Origin: Thermoplasmata archaeon
GTDB lineage: Archaea; Thermoplasmatota; Thermoplasmata; Lutacidiplasmatales; UBA184
NCBI GenBank assembly: GCA_022750055.1
Contig: JAKIWL010000001.1
Coordinates: forward strand, 1 to 64,000
Length of the DNA: 64,000 nucleotides
Reading direction: 5' to 3'
The first letter of the stretch is position 1, and every line of letters begins with the position of its first letter. Under the pieces are notes generated by a model. The model was given only the letters and a program-made list of their open reading frames with translations. It made no database searches and was not told the DNA's origin. The position numbers were made by a program, and so were the translations under genes. Positions 43,747 through 52,863 of this stretch are shown piece by piece.

Positions 43747-44745
43747 ATGAGTTCGACGCGGTATCGTAGGTGCATGCGCATTTCCCCACGGGTCCGAACC
43801 TGGTTGACGCAGCCCGCGGCCGATCCGAGCGTTCGGTCACGATTCTGGACCGAGGTGGAGGGGCGACCGCCTGGGGAGGCCCGTGTGGTTGCAGCCCGCC
43901 GGTCGATCGGCCGCACCGGATGGGCCGCGGGGTTGCTCCGGCACCAGTTTCGGGATGGCCATTGGGCTTCGCCCGGGTCCTCCGATGAGGAGCTCTACCG
44001 GCCAAAGTACCTCGCGACGAACTGGCGGGCCATCGTGCTCGCCGAGCTCGGCATGACCCGGACGGATCGGCGGATCCGACGCACCGCCGAGCTCATCCTG
44101 CGCCGATGGACCGGACGTGGGGCGGACCTATTGGGCGGCCCGGACGGTGAGATCTGCATCACCGGCAACGCGGCGCGATCCCTGATACGGTTCGGCTACC
44201 TCGACCACCCGGTCGTCCAGCGTTCCCTCGCCTGGATCGTCCGAACTCAGAAGTCGGACGGCGGGTGGCACTGCTTCCGCTCCCGTACCGGGTCGTTGGA
44301 TTGTTGGGAAGGACTCGCCGCGTTCGCGGAGATCCCTCCGGAGGCGCGTGACGCGGCGGTTCGTCGATCCCTCGAACGGGGGGCGGAGTTCTACTTGCGC
44401 CGCCATCTGATGAACGAGGGCCGGGTCCGGTATCCCCCCTGGTTCCGGATCCACTACCCCGTCCACTACTACTACGATCTGCTCGTCGGACTCCGAGTCC
44501 TGACCCGCCTCGGATATGGGTCCGATCGCCGCCTGCGGCCGGCCCTTCGCTGGCTCCTCGGCAAGCGGCGGAGGGATGGTACGTGGGCGATCGACGCCGA
44601 CCATCCGGACCTGGACCCTCGACATGGAGGGTACGTCTTTGACGAAGGACCCGTCTGGCCCCTGCGTCTGGAACCCCCGGACGAGCCGAGTCGTTGGGCG
44701 ACCGTCGAGGCGCTCTCCGTGCTGGCCCGAGCGGAAGCGATGTGA
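43747..44745 (+). CDS. Alpha/alpha-toroid (prenyltransferase/squalene-cyclase-like) protein
   Basis: 332 aa. Repeats of helix pairs with QW-like segments (TQKSDGGWHCF at about 178, KRRRDGTWAID at about 278) indicate the alpha/alpha barrel of terpene cyclases and protein prenyltransferase beta subunits. The DXDD acid motif of squalene-hopene cyclase is absent and the protein is half its length, so cyclase activity is unlikely. An ATG at 43774 is an alternative start. Role unknown. Confidence 0.65.
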   Translation: MSSTRYRRCMRISPRVRTWLTQPAADPSVRSRFWTEVEGRPPGEARVVAARRSIGRTGWAAGLLRHQFRDGHWASPGSSDEELYRPKYLATNWRAIVLAELGMTRTDRRIRRTAELILRRWTGRGADLLGGPDGEICITGNAARSLIRFGYLDHPVVQRSLAWIVRTQKSDGGWHCFRSRTGSLDCWEGLAAFAEIPPEARDAAVRRSLERGAEFYLRRHLMNEGRVRYPPWFRIHYPVHYYYDLLVGLRVLTRLGYGSDRRLRPALRWLLGKRRRDGTWAIDADHPDLDPRHGGYVFDEGPVWPLRLEPPDEPSRWATVEALSVLARAEAM

Positions 44746-44974
44746 GTTCTCGGAAGCGGTCCCAAGGCGGGACTCTTGGGGACCCCCCGGCGGAGCCTAC
44801 CGAAGGCGCGACTCCCGGTGGGCCGTGGGCCCATTCGCCGCCTCGGAGTCCCTCTGGCTCCCGGCGGAAAGGGATGGATCAATCGGTTCGTCCAGGCCCC
44901 TCGCATCGGGGCGATGCTGCCCGTGGACCTAAACGCTTACAACCCCCACGCCGCCTGAATCGTTCTCGTTTCGC

Positions 44975-45724
44975 ATGGCGCCTTCGGAGGTCGGCACGCT
45001 CTATCTCGGACCGCTCCTCGGGGTCATCTTCGACCTCGACGGCACGCTCGTGGAGAGCGCCCACGATTACCTGAGGATGCGGCGGGAGATCATTCGCATC
45101 GCCGAGGCGCACGGCGTGATGCCCGGTCACCTTTCGGCCCGCGAGCCGATCCCCAAGATCATGGATTCGGCGCTGTCCGAGCTCTCCCTCGGGGGGCTCC
45201 CGGAAGGCGACCGGTTCCGGTTCGAGAGCGAAGCGAACGACACCGTCGACCGGATCGAGCTCGAGGCGCTCCCGCGGACGCGCGCGCAGCCCGGAGCCAT
45301 TCCCCTTCTGCGTTCGCTGACCGGTCGGGGATTCCGTCTCGGCATCCTCACGCGCAGTTCGGAGGTCTTCTGCCGCGCCGCCCTCCAGAAGACCGGATTG
45401 AAGGAGTTCTTCCCGTACTTGCGCACGCGCAGTTCTCCCGGCCCCGCCAAGCCCTCCCCGGAGTCGCTCCTGTTGCTCCTGAAGGAAATGGGCGTCCCCC
45501 TCGACCGGGCGGTCTTCGTCGGGGATCATCCGTTCGATGGCGAGTGCGCGACCCGAGCGCGCGTGCGATTCCTCGGCGTCACCCCACCCGGCCCGCCGGA
45601 GTCTGACCTTTCGGAACGGCTGAAGAAAGCGGGCGCGCTCGCAGTGGCCGCGAACCTCGAGGGGATCGGCCGGGTCCTTGGCTTGGGCGCCAACGAGCTG
45701 CCCGTGCCCCGCGTAGGTAGCTAA
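44975..45724 (+). CDS. HAD-family phosphatase
   Basis: 249 aa. Motif I VIFDLDGTLVES holds the nucleophilic Asp, motif II is LGILTRSS, motif III Lys lies in SSPGPAKPSPES, and motif IV is VFVGDHPFDGECA. A helical cap lies between motifs I and II. This is the phosphoglycolate-phosphatase-like subclass. Substrate not determined. The 229 bp before it hold only a possible CTTACAA promoter element. Confidence 0.87.
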   Translation: MAPSEVGTLYLGPLLGVIFDLDGTLVESAHDYLRMRREIIRIAEAHGVMPGHLSAREPIPKIMDSALSELSLGGLPEGDRFRFESEANDTVDRIELEALPRTRAQPGAIPLLRSLTGRGFRLGILTRSSEVFCRAALQKTGLKEFFPYLRTRSSPGPAKPSPESLLLLLKEMGVPLDRAVFVGDHPFDGECATRARVRFLGVTPPGPPESDLSERLKKAGALAVAANLEGIGRVLGLGANELPVPRVGS

Positions 45725-46716
45725 AGGTAGTAGGAATAGGCGTGCAGGACCGCCCGTTCCGCCGTGGCCCACGCCTCGGGGATCTGGTTCCAGCCGTTCC
45801 GTAGGTCCCCGACGCAGTACAACCCCGGGATCGGCCGGGCTCCCGCCCCGAGAGCTCGGCAGTCTTCGTCGGTCACGACGTAGCCATCCGGGTCGAACGT
45901 GGTGCCGAGGGACCGAGGGATCGCATCGTGCATGTCGAACCACCCCAGGGCCGAGAAGCCCTTGTCGTAGGTTCGGGTCGACCCGCCAGCGAAGGTGACG
46001 CCGAACCGTTTCTCTCGGATGCCATCGAAGCCCACGACCGCTTCCTCGAAAGAGGTCACCCCGGCCTCGGACAGTTTGCGTAGAAGCTCGTCGCGCTCGG
46101 CGGGAGCCGCTTCTCCGAGGAGCGGCCGGCCGTGGGTCAGGATCTCGACCGCCTTCACCCCGAAGTGGCCGAGGTCGAGAGCGGTGAGCGCCGCGAATGC
46201 GTCGTGCCCGAGCACGGCCACCGTCTTTCCCGCCAGTGTGTGGCCGTCGCAGAAGACGCAGAAGTCGACGATCCCGAAGTTCGCCCACGGGAATATCGGC
46301 TGGATCGAGCCCCCGACCTCGAGGATCCGGTCGACGACCCCGAGGGCGAGGACGAGAGCCCGGCCGGTCACCTCCCGCTTCTGGCCGAGCCAGTCGAACT
46401 CGACCCGGTACCCGCTAGGCTCGAGGCGCCGGGCGCCCGTGACTCGAGCGGGAGAGAACAGTCCCACGGCCGGGTCGACCGCCCGCACCTGGAGGATCTG
46501 ACGGTCCAACAGCTCGTGCCCCGAGATCCCGTCGGGGAACCCCGGTATGTTGTCCATCTTCGGGGCGTAGTACGACCTCGAGTACTTCGGACCCCGGTCG
46601 ATGACGCATGCGCTGTGGTTCAGCATCGCGCACTTCAGGCCGGCCTGAAGGCCCGCGTGCCCTCCCCCGAGGATCACGAGGTCGTAGGCGTCCTTCAGGC
46701 GGGGAAAGCCGGGCAC
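45721..46716 (-). CDS. Thioredoxin-reductase-like flavoprotein
   Basis: 331 aa. FAD-binding YDLVILGGGHAGLQAGL at the N terminus, NAD(P)-binding TVAVLGHDAFAALTA mid-protein, and GLYCVGDLRNGWNQIPEAWATA at the C terminus, the usual TrxR-like order. The redox site position reads DFCVFCDGH, a CVFC in place of CAxC, so both cysteines are kept. The NAD(P) loop reads GHDAFA rather than the usual GGGxSA, so coenzyme use may differ. It overlaps the HAD gene stop by four bases. Confidence 0.82.
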   Translation of the reverse strand: MPGFPRLKDAYDLVILGGGHAGLQAGLKCAMLNHSACVIDRGPKYSRSYYAPKMDNIPGFPDGISGHELLDRQILQVRAVDPAVGLFSPARVTGARRLEPSGYRVEFDWLGQKREVTGRALVLALGVVDRILEVGGSIQPIFPWANFGIVDFCVFCDGHTLAGKTVAVLGHDAFAALTALDLGHFGVKAVEILTHGRPLLGEAAPAERDELLRKLSEAGVTSFEEAVVGFDGIREKRFGVTFAGGSTRTYDKGFSALGWFDMHDAIPRSLGTTFDPDGYVVTDEDCRALGAGARPIPGLYCVGDLRNGWNQIPEAWATAERAVLHAYSYYL

Positions 46717-46880
46717 GGCGCGGCCTACCCATGAATCGTATTGACGCTTTCCGGACCGTCGGTCCCGGGATCGCGCCGGGACGGGTCGCGAGCGACACAG
46801 CGCGCGACGCCCTGCCCTTTTTTCGTCGCAATCCTTATGCCCGAAACCCCTCCTGCGATTCGTTGGGTTTTCGAACGCCA

Positions 46881-48035
46881 GTGCCTCCGGGGCCTGAATC
46901 CGCCGTCCTCTGGGGGACGTTGTTCCTCGAGGACGGGACCCGGTTCGAGGGACGCGGGTTCGGGGCGCCGACGTCGAGCGTCGGTGAGGTCGTCTTCAAT
47001 ACCGGGATGACGGGGTACCCGGAGTCGCTGACCGACCCGTCGTACCGGGGCCAGATCCTGACCTTCACCTTCCCCCTGCTCGGGAACTACGGCGTCCCCG
47101 ACCCGCTCGTCCGCGACGAATACGGCCTCCCTCGGTACTTCGAATCCGACGGTGTGCAGGTCCGGGGGGTCGTGGTGCGCGACCTGACTCGCGCCAGCCA
47201 CTGGCAAAGCCAACGGAGCCTCTCGCAATGGCTCGCCGATTCGGGCATCCCGGGCATCGCCGGGATCGACACGCGCCGGCTCACCGAGCACCTGAGGTCC
47301 CACGGCGTCCTCCGGGGCGTCCTCGACGTCGGACCCGCCGCCGACCGCCCGAGCTCCGAGGAGCTTCAACGCCGGCTCCGAAGCGCCCCGGTTTATCCGG
47401 AGCAAGCCCTCGTCCCGGAGGTGTCGGTCCGTTCCCCTGTCGTCTATGGAGGGACCCAAGGGCCGCTCGTCGCGCTCCTCGACTGCGGCGTGAAGGCGAG
47501 CATCGTTCGATCCCTCCTTTCGCGAAGGCTCTCTGTCCTGAGGCTCCCGCACGATCACGAGGTCCCCGAGCGTTGGGAGGGACGACCGGTCCGAGGATTG
47601 CTGATCGGCAACGGTCCCGGGGATCCGGAACAGTTGACCGAGACGGTCGCGGAGCTTCGCCGGCCGAGCACGCGGGCCCTCCCGACGCTCGGGATCTGCC
47701 TCGGCCACCAGTTGATCGCGCTCTCGCGAGGCGGCTCCACCTTCAAGCTCAAGTTCGGGCACCGAGGGCAGAACAAGACCGTCTGCTTCCCGGACGGCCG
47801 GGCGGTGATCGTGAGCGAGAACCACGGGTACGCGGTCGACCCCGATTCGATCGAGAAGGGCGGCCTGGAACGGTGGGCGGTCAATCCCGACGACGGTACG
47901 CTCGAAGGGCTCCGCGACCCCCGAGGGGGGCTGCTCGCCCTGCAGGGCCATCCCGAGGGTCACCCGGGACCGCAGGAGGCCGGCTTCGTCTTCGACCGCT
48001 TCCGCGGGATGGTCGAACGGGGGTCGACCGGATGA
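46881..48035 (+). CDS. carA: Carbamoyl-phosphate synthase small subunit
   Basis: 384 aa. Provides ammonia from glutamine for carbamoyl phosphate. The N-terminal domain has LFLEDGTRFEGRGFG and FNTGMTGYPESLTDPSY. The class I amidotransferase domain shows LLIGNGPGDP, the nucleophile in GICLGHQLIAL, and GHPEG near the end with the catalytic His. I use GTG at 46881; TTG at 46864 is possible, given a CCTTATG box about 30 bp before it. It overlaps carB as ATGA. Confidence 0.93.
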   Translation: MPPGPESAVLWGTLFLEDGTRFEGRGFGAPTSSVGEVVFNTGMTGYPESLTDPSYRGQILTFTFPLLGNYGVPDPLVRDEYGLPRYFESDGVQVRGVVVRDLTRASHWQSQRSLSQWLADSGIPGIAGIDTRRLTEHLRSHGVLRGVLDVGPAADRPSSEELQRRLRSAPVYPEQALVPEVSVRSPVVYGGTQGPLVALLDCGVKASIVRSLLSRRLSVLRLPHDHEVPERWEGRPVRGLLIGNGPGDPEQLTETVAELRRPSTRALPTLGICLGHQLIALSRGGSTFKLKFGHRGQNKTVCFPDGRAVIVSENHGYAVDPDSIEKGGLERWAVNPDDGTLEGLRDPRGGLLALQGHPEGHPGPQEAGFVFDRFRGMVERGSTG

Positions 48036-51000
48036 CGCCGCCCGACCGACCTCGCAAGGTCGTCGTGCTCGGCTCGGGTGCCCTGAAGATCGGGGAGGCG
48101 GGCGAATTCGACTATTCCGGCAGCCAGTGCCTCAAGGCACTCGAGGAGGAGGGGGTCTATGCCATCGTCGTGAATCCGAACATCGCGACCCTGCAGACCG
48201 ACCCGTCGAAGCTGGGCCGGGTCTATTTCCAGCCTTTGACCCCCGAGTTCGTCGAACCGATCCTCGAGGCGGAACAACCCGACGGTCTGCTCCTGTCCTT
48301 CGGGGGCCAGACGGCCCTCAACTGCGGTATCGCCCTCGCCGACCGCGGCGTCCTCGACCGGCTGCACATCGGGGTCCTGGGCACGCCGCTTTCCGGGATC
48401 CGGGGGACCGAGGACCGGGCGGAGTTCGTCCGGTTGATGAACGAGGCCCACGTGCCGACGCTCCCGAGCCACGCCGTCTACTCGCTCGACGAGGCGGCCC
48501 GGGCAGCCGAGGGACTCGGATTCCCGGTCATGGTGCGCGTCGCCTACACCCTCGGGGGGAAAGGGGGAGGCGTCGCCCGGAGCGCCGAGGAACTCGTCGA
48601 GGTCGCCCGTCGCGGATTGCGGGCGAGCCCCGTCGGCCAGATCCTGCTCGAACGTTACGTCGGGGCGTTCAAGCAACTCGAATACGAAGTCGTCCGGGAC
48701 CGGCTCGGGAACGCGCTCACCGTCTGCAACATGGAAAACGTCCTCAGCATGCGCGTCCACACCGGCGACAACGTCGTCATCGCCCCGTCCCAGACGCTCA
48801 CGGACTTCGAATACCAGATGCTCCGACAGGCGGCCCTGCGCGCCGTGGAGACGTGTGGGATCGTCGGGGAGTGCAACATCCAGTTCGCGCTCGGCCCCAC
48901 GAGCGAGGAGTACTATGCGATCGAGATCAACGCGCGGCTCTCGCGTTCGAGCGCGCTCGCGAGCAAAGCGACCGGTTACCCGCTCGCCTACATCGCGGCG
49001 AAGCTCGCCCTCGGCTACACCCTGCCGGAGCTGAAGAACCGCGTCACCGGGGTCACGACGGCGTTCTTCGAGCCGGCCCTCGACTACGTCGTCGTCAAGC
49101 TCCCGCGCTGGGACCTCGACAAGTTCGCGCGCGCGGACCGCCGGCTCGGGCCGTCGATGAAATCGGTCGGGGAGGTCATGGGGATCGGGGCCTCGTTCCC
49201 GGAGGCGCTGCTCAAGGCGGTCCGGATGAGCGACCCGAGGTCCGACCTGGTGCCCCCGGCGGAGACCCGTTCTCGCTCGGCGATCCTTCGCGACCTCGCG
49301 GAACCGACGCCCGAGGTCCTCTTCCGGGTGCTCGAGGGGCTGCGGGCCGGCCTCGATACGAGCGCGATCTCTGGGGCGAGCTGGATCGACCCATGGTTCA
49401 TCGATGCGCTCGCCGAGGTCGAGGAGGTCGACCGCACCCTGCGGCTCTCGAAGGGAGGGGCGAGCCTCGCCGACCTCCGACGGGCGAAGGAGCTCGGGTT
49501 CTCCGACCGGGCGATCGCGCGCGCGTCGAGGATGGACGAGGAGGAGGTTCGACGCACCCGCCTGGCCGCCGGGATCCGCCCGCGCATCCGCATGATCGAC
49601 ACGCTGGCCGGCGAGTGGCCGAGCCCGACGAACTACCTCTACCTCACCTACCGGGGGGACGCCGACGACGTCGGCCCCTCGCCCGCGGGGAGCGTCCTCG
49701 TTCTCGGGGCCGGCCCCTATCGGATCGGGTCCTCGGTCGAGTTCGACTGGTCGACGATGAACCTCGTCGAGGGTTTGAAGGCCGAAGGGATCCCGACCGT
49801 CGCACTCCTCAACTCCAACCCCGAAACGGTGTCGACCGACCACGACCGTTCGGACCGGCTGTATTTCGAGGAGATCACGCTCGAGCGAGTGCGCGACCTC
49901 GTCGAGCTCGACCATTTCCGCGGCGTCGTCACCTGCGTCGGGAGCCAGATCGCCCAGAACCTGACGCCCCTGTTGCACGCCTGCGGGATCCCGATCCTTG
50001 GTACCCGCCCCGAGTCGATCGACATGGCCGAGGACCGGGCGCGCTTCTCGACCCTCCTCGAGAAGCTCGGGATCCCGCAGCCCGCGTGGCGCGCGTTCAC
50101 CACGGACGAGGCCGCGGCGGCGTTCGCTGACGACGTCGGCTACCCGGTCCTCGTCCGCCCTTCCTACGTCCTCTCGGGCCAGGCGATGCGGGTGATCTAC
50201 GGACGGACCGACCTCGCCCGGTTCCTCTCCGAAGCCGCGAGGCTCTCCCCAGAGCACCCGGTCGTGATCACGAAGTTCATCGAGGGCGCCGACGAGGTGG
50301 AGCTCGACGCGATCTCCGACGGCGAACGCGTCCTCGTCGCGGGCATCCTGGAGCACGTCGAGCGCGCGGGGATCCACTCTGGCGACGCGATCTTCTGCCT
50401 GCCACCGAGGCGGACGGCGCCCGAGGTCCAGGCGAAGCTCGTCGACGCGGCCGGTCGGATGGCCCGGGCGCTCTTCATCCAGGGTCCGTTCAACGTCCAG
50501 TTCCTCGTCAAAGGGGCCGACTACCAGATCATCGAGCTCAACCTACGCGCGAGCCGTTCCCTCCCCTTCCTGACCAAGGCCACGGGGGTGCCGCTCCTCC
50601 GCGAGGCCGCGCGAGCGATGCTCGGACGCGGCCTCACCCGGGAGGGGGTCGTCCCCCTGCCCCCGGGTCGCTGGGGAGTGAAGGTCCCCCAGTTCTCCTT
50701 CCTCCAGCTCACCGGGTCCGACCCGCTTCTCGGCGTCGAGATGCAGTCGACCGGCGAGGTCGCCTGCTTCGGGCCGACGTTCGCCGATGCGCTCGTCAAG
50801 GCGCTCGTGGCGACCGGCGTCCGTATCGTGCCCGAAGGGGGGAGCGCGTTCCTCTCCGCGGGCGGTTCGGACCTCAAGGCCCAGATGTTGCCCGCGGTCC
50901 GCCAGCTCGTGGACCTCGGCTTCGCCCTCTCCGCGACGGAGGACACGGCTGCCTACCTTTCCGCTCGCGGCTTCCGGGGCGTCCGGACCCTTCACAAGGT

Positions 51001-51379
51001 GAGCGAACCCGACCGCCATCCGAACGTCCTCGAGGCGCTCGACGGGGGGGACATCGACCTGATCCTCAACGTCCCGTCCTCGCTCACTCAGGAAAAGCTC
51101 GAGCGCATGCTCGAGGACGAGTACGTGCTGCGCCGACGGGCCGTCGAGCTCGGGCTCCCGCTCTTCACGAGTCTCGAGGCGTTTCAGGCCTACATCGAGG
51201 GGATCGCCTGGATGCGCAGCCACCCGCTGACCGTGACCGCCCTCTATGGGTCGCCGGAACCGGGCCGCCCCCGGGGAGGCGCTCCGACGGCCCGCGGGGT
51301 CGTCCCGACCCGCGCCTCCTCGCGGCCCGACGCCTCCAGCGCGGGACGCCCGCCGGCGGACCTAGCGCCGGCCGACTAG
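48032..51379 (+). CDS. carB: Carbamoyl-phosphate synthase large subunit
   Basis: 1115 aa. Feeds pyrimidine and arginine synthesis. Two ATP-grasp halves are complete: KVVVLGSGALKIGEAGEFDYSG with VGECNIQFA in the first, VLVLGAGPYRIGSSVEFDWS with GPFNVQFLV in the second, followed by the MGS-like allosteric domain (FLSAGGSDLKAQ region onward). The last 50 residues are a Pro/Arg/Ala-rich tail beyond the usual end. Confidence 0.96.
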   Translation: MTPPDRPRKVVVLGSGALKIGEAGEFDYSGSQCLKALEEEGVYAIVVNPNIATLQTDPSKLGRVYFQPLTPEFVEPILEAEQPDGLLLSFGGQTALNCGIALADRGVLDRLHIGVLGTPLSGIRGTEDRAEFVRLMNEAHVPTLPSHAVYSLDEAARAAEGLGFPVMVRVAYTLGGKGGGVARSAEELVEVARRGLRASPVGQILLERYVGAFKQLEYEVVRDRLGNALTVCNMENVLSMRVHTGDNVVIAPSQTLTDFEYQMLRQAALRAVETCGIVGECNIQFALGPTSEEYYAIEINARLSRSSALASKATGYPLAYIAAKLALGYTLPELKNRVTGVTTAFFEPALDYVVVKLPRWDLDKFARADRRLGPSMKSVGEVMGIGASFPEALLKAVRMSDPRSDLVPPAETRSRSAILRDLAEPTPEVLFRVLEGLRAGLDTSAISGASWIDPWFIDALAEVEEVDRTLRLSKGGASLADLRRAKELGFSDRAIARASRMDEEEVRRTRLAAGIRPRIRMIDTLAGEWPSPTNYLYLTYRGDADDVGPSPAGSVLVLGAGPYRIGSSVEFDWSTMNLVEGLKAEGIPTVALLNSNPETVSTDHDRSDRLYFEEITLERVRDLVELDHFRGVVTCVGSQIAQNLTPLLHACGIPILGTRPESIDMAEDRARFSTLLEKLGIPQPAWRAFTTDEAAAAFADDVGYPVLVRPSYVLSGQAMRVIYGRTDLARFLSEAARLSPEHPVVITKFIEGADEVELDAISDGERVLVAGILEHVERAGIHSGDAIFCLPPRRTAPEVQAKLVDAAGRMARALFIQGPFNVQFLVKGADYQIIELNLRASRSLPFLTKATGVPLLREAARAMLGRGLTREGVVPLPPGRWGVKVPQFSFLQLTGSDPLLGVEMQSTGEVACFGPTFADALVKALVATGVRIVPEGGSAFLSAGGSDLKAQMLPAVRQLVDLGFALSATEDTAAYLSARGFRGVRTLHKVSEPDRHPNVLEALDGGDIDLILNVPSSLTQEKLERMLEDEYVLRRRAVELGLPLFTSLEAFQAYIEGIAWMRSHPLTVTALYGSPEPGRPRGGAPTARGVVPTRASSRPDASSAGRPPADLAPAD

Positions 51380-51392
51380 AGGCGGTCGCGCC

Positions 51393-52073
51393 CTAGAATG
51401 CGAACTTCGAGACGGACAGTTCCGGAACGAGCGTGCTCGTATCGAGCACATCCGGGATGGAGCGGATGCGCGTCGTGACGAAGTCGAGGATCTGACGCTT
51501 GGGACTCGTCGATTCGGGGAACTCGAGGATCGCGAACATATCCCAGTCACCGGTCAGTACGTGGATCTCGCGCACCTCGGAGAATCCGAGCAGCAGCCCC
51601 CGGATCCGGTCGAGGTCCCCGCCGCGCACCTTGAGGTAGGTGAAGGCACGGCGCGTGGTCAACTCGGCCGGCATCATCTCGCACAGGTGGTCCTCGGTGA
51701 ACGCCTCGACCCCTTCGAGCCGATGGTCGTACGGGCCGACGAGTACGGGGAAGGTGGAGACCGACCGCAGGCGTTCTGAGATGATTCGCTCGAGGCGGCC
51801 CACCCGGGCTACATCGACGACCTTCACCCGGTAGCCACGGCGTTCCGCGAGCTCCTCGGCAAGGGCGACGCAACGGGCCTGGTCGTCGGAGAGGAAGAAT
51901 GCCTCCCCCGACGCGACCGTGTCGTCGCCGCTCCCGCGACCCGAGACGTCCGACCCATGGGCCTCGGGCGTGATGCCCAGGTCGACGGGGCCGCTCGGGG
52001 GCCGATAGAACGAGGTGATGACCTTCTTGCTCTGGACGTAGAGGGAGAGCTCCCGGGCAGCGTCGTCGGCCAT
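51393..52073 (-). CDS. Degenerate thioredoxin-fold / AsnC-RAM domain fusion
   Basis: 226 aa. The C-terminal 85 residues match the Lrp/AsnC ligand-binding (RAM) domain: FTYLKVRGGDLDRIRGLLL, EIHVLTGDWDMFAIL, FVTTRIRSIPDVLDTST. There is no helix-turn-helix. Instead residues about 65-130 resemble a glutaredoxin-like fold (SDDQARCVALAEEL, YRVKVVDV, TFPVLVGP with the cis-Pro, LEGVEAFTEDHL), with SDDQ where CxxC would be. Probably a metabolite sensor or partner protein. A GTAATACG box sits about 28 bp upstream. Confidence 0.68.
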   Translation of the reverse strand: MADDAARELSLYVQSKKVITSFYRPPSGPVDLGITPEAHGSDVSGRGSGDDTVASGEAFFLSDDQARCVALAEELAERRGYRVKVVDVARVGRLERIISERLRSVSTFPVLVGPYDHRLEGVEAFTEDHLCEMMPAELTTRRAFTYLKVRGGDLDRIRGLLLGFSEVREIHVLTGDWDMFAILEFPESTSPKRQILDFVTTRIRSIPDVLDTSTLVPELSVSKFAF

Positions 52074-52156
52074 CCGAGCTCCCCGACGTTGGGGGAGGTA
52101 ATACGATTTTCCGAGGGAGCTGGGCGTTGCGGGGGCCATGATCGGCTCCCCACCTA

Positions 52157-52194
52157 GGGGAAAAGGTAGGGCGGCCCCGGAACCGGGGCCGCCC
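52157..52194 (-). terminator. Hairpin terminator after ssb
   Basis: On the minus strand, 13 bp after the ssb stop, a perfect 12-bp inverted repeat (GGGCGGCCCCGG and its complement, two bases apart) is followed by TACCTTTTCC. Such a hairpin plus T-tract is the clearest intrinsic-terminator-like element in the window. Confidence 0.7.
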
Positions 52195-52206
52195 GAAGTC
52201 GCTCGC

Positions 52207-52743
52207 CTAGTAGCGCTTGTAGCTGTCGGACCGGTCGCGGCCACCACCGCCGCCACCGCCCCCACCGCCACCGCCGCCACCGCCGCCGCTGCCGCCACCA
52301 TAGCTGCGGCCGCCGCCGCCGTAGCCGCCGCCACCGCCGCCACCGCGGTCACGGTAGCCGCCGCCGCCGAACGACCGGCGCTCGGATTCGAACTCCTGCT
52401 GGCTCATGTCGAGGGACTGGTTGACCTCGGCGATCGTCTCGGTCGACTTGGTCAGCGTCCCGTAGCGTCCGACGTTCAGGCGCATGTGCCCCCGAACGAG
52501 GGAGACGTAGCCGTTGTCGATCAGGATGACGTCATCCTTCGCGATCGTGCCGATCTGTTCGTTCCAGAGGGAGAGCGTGATGGTGGCCGTGTCGTCGCCG
52601 ATGACCGCTTCGGCCACTTTTCGGGCGTCGCCATACTTGCCCATGACCTCCTTCGGCTCGCCCACGCTGGTCACTTTCGCGAGGACGTTCACTTGTTTCG
52701 AGCTCGGAGTCAGGTCTCGCACTTTCGTCAGGGTCTTCTCCAT
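52207..52743 (-). CDS. ssb: Single-stranded DNA-binding protein with glycine-rich tail
   Basis: 178 aa. One OB fold (residues about 5-105: VRDLTPSSKQVNVLAKVTSVG, ATITLSLWNEQ, DVILIDNGYVSLVRGHMRLNVG) matches crenarchaeal SSB and human SOSS-B rather than bacterial SSB. From about 123 the protein is a low-complexity Gly tail with Tyr, Arg and Ser, including a run of 16 Gly, ending YKRY. Flexible RGG/YG tails in this family bind partners. It has a structured leader and its own hairpin terminator, so it is probably monocistronic. Confidence 0.88.
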   Translation of the reverse strand: MEKTLTKVRDLTPSSKQVNVLAKVTSVGEPKEVMGKYGDARKVAEAVIGDDTATITLSLWNEQIGTIAKDDVILIDNGYVSLVRGHMRLNVGRYGTLTKSTETIAEVNQSLDMSQQEFESERRSFGGGGYRDRGGGGGGGYGGGGRSYGGGSGGGGGGGGGGGGGGGGRDRSDSYKRY

Positions 52744-52863
52744 TGGGTTCCTCTCTTTCGCTTTTCGCGTTTCGTGGATGCCGCTGGCCCCAGCACTTCA
52801 AAAGTCACGCGTCAAAAATCATGACGAGGGGCGTTCGCAGTGTCTGGGGTATCGGAATCCTTC
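52744..52863 (-). promoter_or_regulatory. Structured 5' leader of ssb
   Basis: Unlike most genes here, ssb appears to have a long leader. A TTAAATA box (52886-52892) puts the transcript start near 52863, about 120 nt before the ATG; a CTAAAATT at 52864-52871 could give a shorter one. Inside, 52839-52849 pairs with 52788-52797 over 10 bp with one bulged base. The enclosed loop is AT-rich and holds a small CGTCA/TGACG hairpin. GAGAGG just before the ATG is a likely ribosome site. Confidence 0.5.

Noticed and set aside
52230-52370. Repeated GCC/ACC units as a CRISPR or satellite repeat
   Set aside because: These are glycine codons of the ssb tail read on the opposite strand.
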